DNA of 64,000 nucleotides from Sipunculus nudus. Taxonomy: Eukaryota; Annelida; Sipuncula; Golfingiida; Sipunculidae. This document shows positions 14,156 through 50,500 of this stretch, piece after piece. The stretch covers positions 22,175,079 to 22,239,078 of the forward strand of contig CM049307.1 in NCBI GenBank assembly GCA_026874595.1, read 5' to 3'. The stretch's first letter is position 1, and the number at the start of each line of letters is the position of its first letter. The notes beneath the pieces are model-generated. The model ran no database searches. It was not told the DNA's origin and was given only the letters and a program-made list of their open reading frames with translations. The position numbers were made by a program, and so were the translations under genes.

Positions 14156-15317
14156 TTAAAAAGATGGTTTATAAAGATAATTGGCAATATTTAAACGACA
14201 GTGAATAAAAAAAAATAAAAAAAATGTTTTATTAAGAATACAGGTATTTCCATTAAATGGTCACTTTTTCTAGAGATAACTCAAATGTTATCCAGATTTG
14301 AATGTCATTCATCAGTTACCCAGGCCACAGAGGCGGATCCAGGAATTTTGAAAGGGGAGGATTCCACGCAGGAAGATTAAACAGATATCCTGACAAAAAA
14401 GGTCCTCTGGTCTAGAAAGGGGAGAAGGACACATTGTAAAATTCAGCTGAACAAAAATGCAGGTACAAACTGATTACCATAACAAAATTGTTTAAATATG
14501 TTCTCAATAATTTCACTTTTTGGATTTTACATTTATTTAACAAGAGTGAACTTGAATAATGTTGTTATTTATAATAATGTTGAAAATATGTGGTATCAGT
14601 CATGCTTTTGACCTACTTTTCCTACTTTTTGAATTCATTTTCTTTATTTCCATTCTTACTTATTCCTAAGATTGTGCTGGGCAACCTGCTAACCATTTGT
14701 CCTCAGGTACCTTTACTGAAATGAGTACCATACATTCAATCATAAATCAACCTCACCTTCTGCCAACCTTCCGATTCCCAGGGTCGGTGAGTGTTGAGGT
14801 TATACTGTATATGTTTGATAAATTTCTCATGTCACACAGCAGTTTTGATTATGGTAATTTATTTAAAAACCAACAATTTATAAGCCTGCATAAAGCCATA
14901 CTGTTTAGCATTGTTCATAGAGTGGTTACATGCAGTGGTATAAATATTAGCTGTTCGTACCTTATAAATGACAATGTCACTTAGGGTCATGTCATTTTGT
15001 GGTTTTATTATGACAATAATGTAGGAGGGTATTTATTGTGCTATTTATAAAATCATCTATGGAGGGACTCGTTTAAGCTGGTCTTTCTTGGTATGTAGAA
15101 ATTTGCAAATGTAAGGTTGATAAAGTAAATATTAGGGAACATTTTCTTTTTAAAAGCAAACAGGTATGATATTGATATTTGAAATGGTGCATTTAATGCC
15201 ATTTATACATCAGTAGGTAAGTTATTGTTTATGGGACTGATATTTTACAATTGGTGCACATATAATATAAAAAATTCATTGATAGTACTTTTAGAGATAT
15301 TTTTTTTTTAATTTCAG
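14156..15317. other. Upstream region of the GAA-like gene
   Basis: AT-rich non-coding sequence. At about 14331 the phrase aggcggatccaggaatttt resembles a lone terminus of a widespread DNA transposon; no partner end was found. The 3' splice acceptor at 15316-15317 shows that at least one 5' untranslated exon lies upstream, but it and the promoter could not be identified by eye. Confidence 0.45.
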
Positions 15318-15354
15318 AATTCAATGTATTGATGAAATCTGAACAAAGGTCATC

Positions 15355-40036
<24,682 letters not shown>

Positions 40037-40264
40037 AGTGGTTGAAATTGGGAGTTTTACATATGTGCCATACCATACACCTGTATATGTATATATTATA
40101 CATACTCATAAAGGGGCTGCTGAAATATAAATACGGGAGAAGCTATATTCATGAACCTTGGTATATAATCATGAATAGTTCTGTTTGCTAATCAAGTCGT
40201 TAACTTTGCACATTTGTTTTGATTTATGTGTATTTCTGTTATTTTAATGATCATGTAAAGTACT

Positions 40265-40289
40265 AATAAATTAAAATATTTTAAATAAA
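40265..40289 (+). terminator. Poly(A) signals of the GAA-like gene
   Basis: AATAAA at 40265-40270 and again at 40284-40289, about 230-250 nt after the stop codon. The 3' end is expected near 40305-40320. Confidence 0.7.
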
Positions 40290-40320
40290 GAAATGATATT
40301 GTCCATAAGTGTCTTCTGTT

Positions 40321-41390
40321 ATTAGCGAACCTGTGAGCTTATGCGATGGTGCGGCGTCGTGCGTCGTGTGTCGTGCGTGGTCTGTACGTTAACCATAGCT
40401 ATCTCAAAAACGGCAGGAGCTAGCATCACCAAATTTTTTGCAAACAATCAGTAATCCAAAAAACTATATCAGATTTTGTTTATTTTTTTTCTAACTGCAT
40501 TTTCTTAGATTTTATAGGGAAAAAGCTATAAAAGCTTTAAAAATCTTCTTCTCTGAAACTGTCCAGCCAAATTGTCCAATATTTCACAGAAATGATCCCT
40601 GGAACAATCTTTCTCAAGTTTGTTCGAATGGTTCCAGTTCGGAGATTTTTGGCCGAGATACAGGAGGTTGAACTTTGTTAACTGTGCAAAAAAGCATATT
40701 AAAATTTAAATCTCAGAAACGGCTGTAGCTATCTTCACCAAATTTTATGCCAATGTTGGTCACATAGGTCATATTTGAAATTGAGGTATTGGTGGCACCA
40801 CCTGCATCAGCCTTTTTTGTACGGGGGTCATCAGTGCCTGTATTACACTGAGGGCTACAAAAAACTTCTTCTCTAAAACCATATGGCCAAAATGTTTAAT
40901 ATCGCACATGAATGATCCTAGGGTTTTGCTTTCTGAAGTTTAATCAAATGGTCTCTTTTCAGTGACTTTTGGCTAACTTATGGGAAGCTGAATTTAGTCG
41001 TATGCCATCACAGCCCATTTTAGCTCAGTGGCTTAGCCACTATCTTCTTCTCAAAAACCACTGGGCCAAATTCTTAAATCTCACATATTAATTATCCTCA
41101 GATGTTGATAATTCAAGTTTGTTCAAATGATTTTGGTTCAGTGCTTTTTGGCTGAGTTACAGGAAGCTGAACTTAGCCAGTTTGCTGTATCGTCCTATAT
41201 GAGTTATAAACCTGCGGAACGTTTTTTGACTGATGCCACTGAAGCCAGTTTGTTAAATATTTTACAAGAATAATTCCTACAATAATTCTAATAATAATTG
41301 TCATTAATGGTTCCACCTGAATAATTTTTGCTGAATTATGGAGATTGAATTGAGTCATTTTACCATATATGTTAGCTGTGTGATGCTGTT
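40321..41390 (+). repeat. Repeat K, 'tgtgagcttatgcgatggtg' type
   Basis: Starts within about 30 bp of the GAA poly(A) signal with a GC-rich gcgtcgtgcgtcgtg block. It continues as three or four ~200-bp units (aaaaccac/aaaacggc..agctat; ccaaattttt..aatatttcacagaa) and holds a ggtggcaccacctgca box at 40791. The layout resembles families B and C, but no clear ends were found. Confidence 0.5.
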
Positions 41391-41925
41391 ACATCTAGCC
41401 TGGCACCAGTTTATCAGCATCTATTACATCATGCCACTAGACATTTAGATTTCAGGTTATCTTTGGTTAATATTGACGAGAAAAAGATTTTTTAAAAGCT
41501 TTTAAAAAAAATTAGGTTTATGATTTAAGTTATTCATCATACCAGGCAATGTAACAATCATGGATATTTAGCGCTCTGTGGCTATATAAAGACAACTGTA
41601 CGTGGATTATAAATTATTGGTATCCCTACTCAACTTAATTCAAGAATTTGCCATCAATGAGATATATCTGTATTTTAATTTTGCATTCAGTATGCATCTG
41701 TAATAATTTTACATATATTCCTGATTTCTTTTTTATAAAAAGTCAGCTGAAAAGCATTTTGTATTGGGAAAATAAATTTCAAAGTCATTTCAAGTAAGGA
41801 CCACTTTTGTGTTCAGATGGCAGCACTTGGTTTACCATTGGCAGATTGCCAGTGCCTTGATGTTGGCCATTAGCCAAGATGATGTCAGCTTTAGTGCCTG
41901 GATTGGAAGAAGTGCAGCCAGGTAT

Positions 41926-42146
41926 AGGTCAAGAGTTCACTCAGTGCAGTAGCTGCATTCTATTTATAGCTTTGGCAGACTGCTCACTGCATCATATTTG
42001 GCACCCAAAGTTCAGCCTGAATCTATTTATAGCTTTGGCAGACTGCCAACTGTGTCAGATTATGCAACAGGTCAAGAGTTCACTCAGTGCAGCCAGGTTC
42101 ATGTCAAAAGTTCACTCAGTCTAGCCAGGTGCAGGTCAAGAGTTCA
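41926..42146 (+). repeat. Imperfect tandem repeat with AGGTCA-AG-AGTTCA
   Basis: The phrase aggtcaagagttcactcag occurs at 41926, 42069 and 42133, with a variant at about 42102. The phrase ctatttatagctttggcaga also occurs twice (about 41959 and 42019). Confidence 0.7.
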
Positions 42147-42188
42147 CTCAGTGCAGTAGCTTAAGGCAGCAATTTGTCACAGGTCACT

Positions 42189-42208
42189 GGGGGGGGGGGG
42201 GGGGGGGG
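42189..42208. repeat. Poly-G run
   Basis: Homopolymer of about 20 G after cactg. Confidence 0.85.
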
Positions 42209-42289
42209 AGCAACTGCCTTACTCACCTAAGCCTTGTCAGCCCAGTGCATCAAACTCTGGGGAAGTTTGATGTATTGGACTGATATTTT

Positions 42290-42609
42290 GACCTGTCTAT
42301 GCGTCTTTGATGGTATTCTCATTTACAAGACAGGTGGTGCCACATACATTGACTTTTGCACAGAGTATGTGCCTGCTAATTTCTACAGAGGAATTTGATA
42401 TATCAGCCTGAAATTGGGCATATTTATACATATCGAATAGCTATGTCATAGACAAGACTGGTGGTGCCACCTACAATAATTTTTGCACAGTGTATGTCCC
42501 TGCTTATATCTCAGGAGGGGTTTGATATATAAGTCTGAAAATTGGGCATATGTGTCTATCTCTGATAGCTTCGTTGTATACAAGACTAGTGGTGCCAGCT
42601 ACAATCGTT
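42290..42609 (+). mobile_element. Family B-like fragment B4
   Basis: Alternating segments with caggtggtgccacat, ctggtggtgccacctacaat and 'tttttgcacag.gtatgt', as in family B. It ends abruptly in ctacaatcgttttt where C'2 begins, so C'2 may be inserted in it. Confidence 0.5.
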
Positions 42610-44114
42610 TTTATGCCCCCGCCACAAAGTGTCCGGGGCATATAGTATTACCCATGTCCGTCCTTCCGAAATCAAACAGTTGTACGGACTTTTTTTCGCA
42701 ATGCCTGCAGATATTGGCCTGATTTTTGGTGTGTGGCCAGATAATGACCAGTTACAGATGGAGTTCACGTTCCATCCCGGTTGACCTACTTTTGACTGTT
42801 TTACGGCTCCTAAACTTAGAAAATTTCAAGAAAAATAGAAATTTTCATGAAAAATACACATGTACGTACTTTTTTTCGCAATGCCTGCAGATATTGGCCT
42901 GATTTTTGGTGTGTGGGCAGATAATGACCAGTTACAGATGGAGTTCGCGTTTTGTCCTGGTTGACCTACTTTTGACCATTTTACAGCTCCTTAACTTAGA
43001 AAAATTCATGAAAAATAGAAATTTTCATGACAAATACACATGTACAGCCGTTTTTAGCCCTCAGCTCATAGGCTGATGGGCTATTGTCATCACCCAAGCT
43101 GTCCGTCTGTCCGTCCGTCCATCTGTCTGTCCGATGTCTGTCCGTCCGTCCGTTCCGCGTCTGTTAACTTTTACCTTGTGAGCAGGATATCTCTAAAAGG
43201 ATTCACCGTTGGAATTTTATTTCATCAGTGAAGATGTATATTGATAAAATCTGGGTCAAGTTCGATGGGTGACCTTGACCCATTTTTCTACATTTTAGAG
43301 CTGATTATAGAAAAACACTCAGAAGTTATATCTCAGGAACCATTGTGTGGATTTTCACAAAACTTACTATGATCATTGGGACTGATGGTCTGTATGTGCT
43401 GCACAATTTTGGTGGCTCCACCTGCAATTTCTGATTTTTTAATGGAATTTTATCGGATTTTTTCAATTTTGGCCTTTTGTGCAGGATATCTCCAAAGGTA
43501 TTCAACAAAGGGACTTAATTTCTTCAGTGCTATTGCATTATATTTACAAATCTTGGTCAGGTTCAAAGATGGGTGATCTTGACCTACTTTTCAAGGTCAC
43601 AGAGCTTAGTATAGAGAAAAACCTTAGGAGCTTATTTCTCAGGAAGCATTTGGTGGATTGTTATGAAACATGGTATATACCTCTCCAATTTAAATTTATA
43701 AATGATTATCAACTTTTGCTAATATTCTATTTTCGCAATGCAATGCTTACAGATATTGGCCTAATGTTTGGTCTGTGGTCGCATAATGACCACTCACAGA
43801 TTGAGTTCGCGTTTCGTCCCAGTTAACCTATTTTTCACCATATGACAGATCCTGAACATAGAAAATTTCATGAAAGACAGAAATTTTCATGAAAAATGCA
43901 CATATATGGACTTTTTTCACAATGCCTGCAGATACTGGCCTGATTTTTGGTGTGTTGCTTGATAATGACCCTTTACAGATCGAGTTTGCATTTTGCCCTT
44001 GTTGACCTACTTTTGACCATACAACACCTCCTGAACTTAAAAATTTTTACAAATTTAACAAATGTTTCTAATTTGCCCCAGGCGGGGGCATTAGTGTCGT
44101 TCCGACAAATCTAC
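42610..44114 (+). mobile_element. Family C' element C'2 with nested C3
   Basis: Starts tttatgcccccgccacaaag and ends ggcgggggcatt with hairpin GTGTCG (44094-44099) / CGACA (44103-44107), then CTAC in place of CTAG. It has an extra ~185-bp unit relative to C'1 (two copies from about 42680 and 42865). It carries family C copy C3 at the same internal site as C'1 carries C2. Confidence 0.7.
43051..43730 (+). mobile_element. Family C copy C3 nested in C'2
   Basis: Starts tttttagccctcagctcata after tgtacagccg, exactly as C2 in C'1. Ends ttCTAT (CTAG variant) before tttcgcaatg. Contains a GTCC microsatellite at about 43105-43155. Confidence 0.68.
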
Positions 44115-46865
44115 TTGTGTTGTTTGCACCCATGCCAGAATTTCAGCAGTGATATTTGTGTAATTTTTTTCTTATTCAAAATGTTTAGTACTTTCATTGT
44201 TCATATACATAAAAAGTAATGGTCCTGCATTGAAGCATTATACCTGGTGTATTTCCCAATGCACAGGTTCGCATTAGGCCTTGTATAATATTAACCAGTA
44301 TGAGAGGCTCCACTTGATTGCAAAACAAAGTGGTATGTTTATGTATTATCTACCAAAAGAGGGGGTTTTTAGTTTTAACATGTTGTATGCATGGGGGTAG
44401 TAATAATAGGGTAGTCATTACCTGTTCTTTGGACATATGACCCAATCACTAAGAATTTTATGAAAATTTAACAATTTTGCCTCAGAGGCATCAACATGAA
44501 TTAAACTAAAGACGCTCACCTAAGTGTCTACACAACAAGTCTGTTTCCTGGTTTCATGAAGTATGGCATTTCATAATGTGAAGAACATTAGATCACTTTT
44601 CTGGCCTTATTATTATAAAGAGTAACAGAAATCAACACAATGTATCAGTTCATTGTCCACTGCCAGATGGGTATGTGTTCATCCTTGTTCATTAGTATGA
44701 GTTTGTGTAATCATGACCAGAAATATCAATGGACAATTTTCAGAGAATTTTAATTCGGGAATGGATCAATGAATAATTAATTAGATTTTGCTTTGGATCT
44801 GGCACATGATCTGTGTAATGAATATGGGTTAAATGAGTGAATGCAAACATGCTTTGAGAGCATTCCACAATAGGGAGCCCTCACATGGTGGAGCCTTGCA
44901 TTCCTTAGAATGCAGATTTCTAGTTCAGTTTTGTTATGACCACACATTAAGAGCTACACCCAAAAAAGTGAAAGCCCAACATTTCCTCATGGTGACTATA
45001 GATGGGAATTGATTGTACACATTTTATATTTATTAATGCCTTTTATTCTTAGATGACTGGTTACAGGGTAATCATGCTGATATTCTATCCATAGGCAATA
45101 TATTAAAGAGAAAATGTGTGATGATAAAATAACAACTAATGATGAGATGAGTGATATAGAGTGTAAGTATAAAGAGTGCTCAGAACTTTTCAAAATATAA
45201 AAATATTCTGATATTTGTCCATAGTCAGCATAGACTTGTGATCAATATTTAGAGCTCTAAAAACACAATTAACACACATGAGAACACTCCCTGGGAGCTG
45301 TCAATTCTCTCTGTGGTATCCTTCCTGATTTTACTTTTTGTGGTCAGAAAAATATACCATACAAATACTGAATTAAATCATTGCTCACATTCATAAAAAA
45401 ATCAATTTCCTGGAATTTGTGTGATATCAAGAATCTGCTGTGGCTAGCTGTTCGATAAATATAAGAAATATAAAATAAATTTGCACAGAAATAAGTATTA
45501 CAATAGGCTGTTTTTTTACAAAATCCTATGTACATAAAATGCCCAGAATAATGAATCTATCATCACCAGCAAGTGGTCATTTTGATGAATTTCCATGGTG
45601 ATTTTTAGGGATTTCCAGGACAATGGAAGGTATAATAGGTTATAAAATTTTTGCAAAAAGATTTTCACAGAAGTCTAGGTGGTGGTGTTATCTCTCTTTT
45701 TCCCTGGAAAAAGACTACAAAATACGTACATCAGAATATTTTTGGGAATCAGAAAAAATCAAATCAATTTGTTATCTGGACCACATGAATGTTCACTTTA
45801 CAAGTGCATACATATCACACTTGATTCAACAAAATATTGAGACAGTTACACCATCACCAGTACCAATCTGACTGACAGACTCTACTTGGTAGCACTAACA
45901 GAAAAATACCATAAACTTATAGTCTGTTCCAGTACCCCTGTCCACCTGTTTTTTTTCGCGATTATTTATTTGTGAATCAAAGAACGCCAAAACTGTTTGA
46001 CCTTGGGGAAGAAGGAGGAAAAAGCATAATTAACTATTATGGAAATAATAGCCTACCTTATGTATTTTTCTTGTAAACAATTTAAAACAATTTTATGAGT
46101 AACTAGTCTATTCTTTAGCGACATTTTGCCACTAATCTGCTAAATGGGCATATCAGGGGATAGTGATGACGTCATAATAGACGTGACGTACAAAAGAGGC
46201 ACCATAATTCATGGAACCAATAATCAAGAGCTGCCGACCCCCGTTTACAGCGAGACTTGTATTCTCCGCATGCACGCGCTTCACTGTTACATCACATTAC
46301 TTTATATCCATATCCAAGGAGGATAAACAATGGCCACATATTAGGGACGCCATCAACCACAGATATATTTGAGACATGTCAACAAGGCCATAAAGTAAAT
46401 AATATTTATATCCTGAGTGGGTAAGGTACCAAAAAATACGCTTTTGCCTCTTTATGCCAATGGTGCAAATTTTGTTTGCCAAGTTTGTCTTATGTAAAGA
46501 TAATCGCAAAAAATCTGTTTAACTTTTCATACAGTATGAAAGGTAGACTCTGGGGAAAATATAATGGAACATCAATATCATTTTATAAAAATCACCTTAA
46601 AAATAGGTAACATGTAAAAGATTGTATGAAAAAGTTATCAAAATGCTGTCAGAGCAAAACTGAGCAATTAGCTTTAATTTTAAATACCATCTGACGGGCT
46701 GATGAGAGATGGTAACAGCTTTCTTTTTTTCCAAAGATTATGCATTTCTCCTTTATAGGCTATTGCTTTTTTATTATTTATAGCTTATAGAACAGGGGGG
46801 TACTTTTTAAAAATTTGACGGTTTCAAACAGAATGACTCGTGTATCTCTGAATATTTAATCAGTG
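44115..46865. other. Convergent intergenic region
   Basis: AT-rich sequence between the 3' ends of the GAA-like and ARSB-like genes. No convincing ORF or RNA gene. A small CRE-like cluster (46167-46189) is listed separately. TTTATT at 46770-46775 is a candidate poly(A) signal (AATAAA on the minus strand) for the ARSB-like gene. Confidence 0.5.
46167..46189. promoter_or_regulatory. CRE-like sites
   Basis: Palindromic TGACGTCA at 46167-46174 and a half-site TGACGT at 46184-46189 in GC-richer sequence 0.7 kb beyond the ARSB stop. TGACGTCA is the known CREB/ATF site. No gene start is recognised nearby, so the role is unknown. Confidence 0.3.
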
Positions 46866-47577
46866 TTAAAAATGGCTGGTGTCCAGCTCCACCCAGGGTT
46901 CCCAGATCCCGTTATGGTACATAGGGAACCCTTTAGGATCCTCTGGTTTTCCACGAAATGGTACCATGGTCTGGTTGTAGCTTTGTATACGCTCTAGGAG
47001 CTGTTTCACAACATCAGGGTGGTCGGTAGCCATATTGTAAAACTCACACGGGTCATGAGGGATATAGTACAAACAGGGGTGTTCTTTGGGTTTACAATTA
47101 GTGCTTGCATTTGCTGGTCTTTTCCCACAATCCACAACCACTGGCTTTCCAGATACCCCACTCCTGCCGATTTCTTTAAGAATCTTCGTGACATCAGAGA
47201 GACCTGGGACAGACTTGTAGTTTTCCCACTCTGTTACTTTCTCTGGAGCATACCATCCAGACCAATCCTCTCCTAGTCCACTCAGAATTTTCCAGTTGCC
47301 CATCCTCATTGCAAATGTGCCGTCAACAGGGTCTATGTTGTGTAGGATTTCCTTTCTGGGGCTGGGAGCTTCCTGAGACAGGGTGGGCCACATGTCGACC
47401 CCATCTATACCAGTTGGTAGGTCCTTTGGGTCGACACCTGCAGCATGGAGGATTGTGGGTAACCAGTCTGCCACATGGATAATGTCACTCGATACTCTGC
47501 CGGATTTCTTCAGTCGAGGGCTCCAGATAAAGCCAGCACCCCTCAGTCCTCCTTCCCACAGTGTAGCCTTGACTCCC
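46866..47577 (-). CDS. ARSB: ARSB-like terminal exon 8 (residues 306-542)
   Basis: Encodes [51 protein letters not shown] and the C-terminal subdomain with [20 protein letters not shown] and [14 protein letters not shown], stop TAA at 46868-46866. The longest uninterrupted reading frame in the gene. Confidence 0.96.
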
Positions 47578-50500
47578 CTGTAATTGATCATTATATCAGA
47601 AAGTGAAATACTGGTTATTTCATTAAAATGAGGAAATTAATTTTGGATTTTGGTTTAAACTCAGTGTAACTTCCAAAGGAATGGCATTCTATCTTTTTTT
47701 TTTGTACAAATTTTACCAAATGGTGTAAAGTGATCTTTTATAGGCATAACCTTTAACCTCTAGCACTAACCCTTATGTACCATATAAACATTTCTTCATA
47801 ACCAGAATAAGCCATAATATATACATACATATATATATATATATATTCAAAACATTATGAGTTTTTAATTACCTGATTGTCATAAAGTAAAGGTGTCTCA
47901 TGTACAATTAGAAAATTAAAAAGCAAGCAAGCATCTTACCTGAGAGGCCAGTTACTGGCGTAGTTCATGTCAAACCCATTCGCGGGACCGCCGTTATCGG
48001 TGGAGAAGATGATGATGGAGTTGTCCAGCATCCCATTCTGATGCAACGTGCGGGTGATGTTTCCAATAGAGTCATCCAGTGCTGTTACCATTGCTGCAAG
48101 ACATCATGTAGATACTTTACCTCCACAGAGCACACTGATCGTCCTTAGAATAGAAATTAAAATATTTCTTTCACAAATCAAATGAGAATTATTGCTTTTT
48201 AGACAGTACGTTTGGAGTGACTTAGGTTTTGGTGAAAAATCTTGCCCTAAGGACAAATATGCTGCACTATTGGTCTTGTAGTAACAACTTGAGTTTCAAA
48301 TTGAAAGGTTTGGTTGTTGGTCAGATAGACAGGACAGGGGACATCCACATTAGTAAACAAGAAAGAGTACTCTCTGAAATATCTTCATTGGGGATGCACT
48401 AAAATAAGTGAAGGCAAACATATCAGAAATGATTCAAACACTTAATCATGTAAATATAAGATAGCAATTTCTGTATTAAAAAGTAATTAATTCTCCTACC
48501 AGCAAATGTGCGACGACCTTCATGTTTTATGTGCATGAAGTTTTTCATGTATTTCCACGGGGCCTCCAGGGGGCGCCAGGGGTTACTGCTGTGCACAGCT
48601 TGATGTGGGAGGTACAGAAACAAAGGCTGTAAACAAAAACAGGATATAACATGTCACCAAAAAAAAGTAATCATCCAACAAAGTTGTAAAATAAATATGA
48701 TAATGGCAAGGATTTTCATGAACATATAAAAATTATTTAAAAAGTATACTAGGAGCATGCAGAGAGTTTTATTTCATATAAAAAGGCATTGCAATGTGTT
48801 ACTGTTTTCCATTATATTGCAAACAATGTAATTCTTGCAAAATATATGGAAACGTCACTTCAAGCAGAACATGTAAATGCAATGGTAACAATTCTAAAAA
48901 AATCTGTTCGAACTAAAGGTTTCTAACTCTGCTTGTTGTCAGAATTTAAAGAATCAGATTCTCGCTAACAGTTATAATGTCTTAGGAATTCTGTTTGATC
49001 AACAGAATAGTTATTGTGATAAAAATACATGAAAGCATAGCTTAAGAATATTACTTCAAGTAGAGTCTGGCTGGATGCTGGAATAAAAAAAATCACTTTC
49101 AGTTTTTACTTATTTGAATGAGGGGGAGAAAAGGTACCATTTATTGAGTGTTTGTACGAGGTGGCCATATTAGGGATGGTGCCACAAACCTATTTATTGC
49201 TTGAAACGGGGGAACTTATATGATTATTATACACGTGTAACAAGATTTGGACAGTCTCATTACTGACAGCTCTGACAATAATCAACAGAATTATTGATAG
49301 CTCAGAAAACAGTCAATATAACAAATAAATACAAACTTCATGTTCTGGCAACAATTGACCCAGGGTCAAGACGCTCAGCTGACCAGGAAGACACTGACAA
49401 AAGTAATTTTATCATCTGAATGTCAAATTTGAATGAATTACTTTTTCCAAACTTGACCTTTTGTATAAAATCATCCAATATTCATTGGGGTACTATGGAG
49501 CTCTGTAGCATGAAGGATATGGGTAACAGACACCTATTTTCAAGGTTTACAAGATGACTTTTCAGGGGTCTCCCAGCATGTCAAAAAATAAAATTCTAGG
49601 TCCAGTTATTATGATTTGTGCCCTGTTAACAAATCCAAATGTTTATTTTGGGGGGTATTTCAAAGCCGCATAGGATGAAGGATATGGGTAACAGAGATGT
49701 AATTTCAGGTGCACAAGGAGACTTTTCAGGGGCCTCCCAGCATATCAAGAAAGGAGATTCTAGGTCAAGTCATTATAGTTAGTGCTCTGTTAACAGATGA
49801 CCAAATCTTTATTCTGGGGAGTTCTTCCGAGCCCCAGAGCATGAAGGGTATGGGTAACAGGGACCTTATTTCGGGTATCCATGTAGACCTTTTATGGGCT
49901 TCCCTGGAGGTGAGGACAGAAGATTCTAGGTCCAGTCATTATGATTTGTGCCCTCTTAATATATGACCAAATCTTTATTCTGGGGGGTACATCAGAGCCC
50001 CATAGCTCACAGAATATGGGTAACAGGGACCTTATTTCGGGTTTCCATGTAGACCTTTTATGGGCTTCCCTAGAGGTGAGGACAGAAGATTCTAGGTCCA
50101 GTCATTATGATTTGTGCCCTGTTTACAGATGACCAAATGTTTAAAGATCACAAATGTAGAGAAGAAAAATCGTAAAAAATAAAAATATAGGTGGCGCCAC
50201 CAATCTCCAGAAATTGATGAAACACTCCATGATCAATATCCATGCAAAAAATCATGGTGATTAATGCATTAGTTGTTCAGATACTTGAGCTTCTGTATTG
50301 AATTTTGCATTATTCTGGGGGGTACTTCAGAACCCCATAGCTCGAAGAATATAGGCCACAGTGACCTAATTTCAGGTTTACAGGGAGAATTTCCATAGAC
50401 CTCCTAGGATTTCAAGTAAGAAGATTCCCGTTCTAGCGGTTACGATTTGTGCCCTGTTAACAGACAGACGCCTGGATGGCCTGACGGAAGACGGACATAA

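Noticed and set aside
14697-14984. 95-codon ORF upstream of GAA as a 5' coding exon
   Set aside because: No splice path in frame to exon 1, which has its own good start codon after an acceptor.
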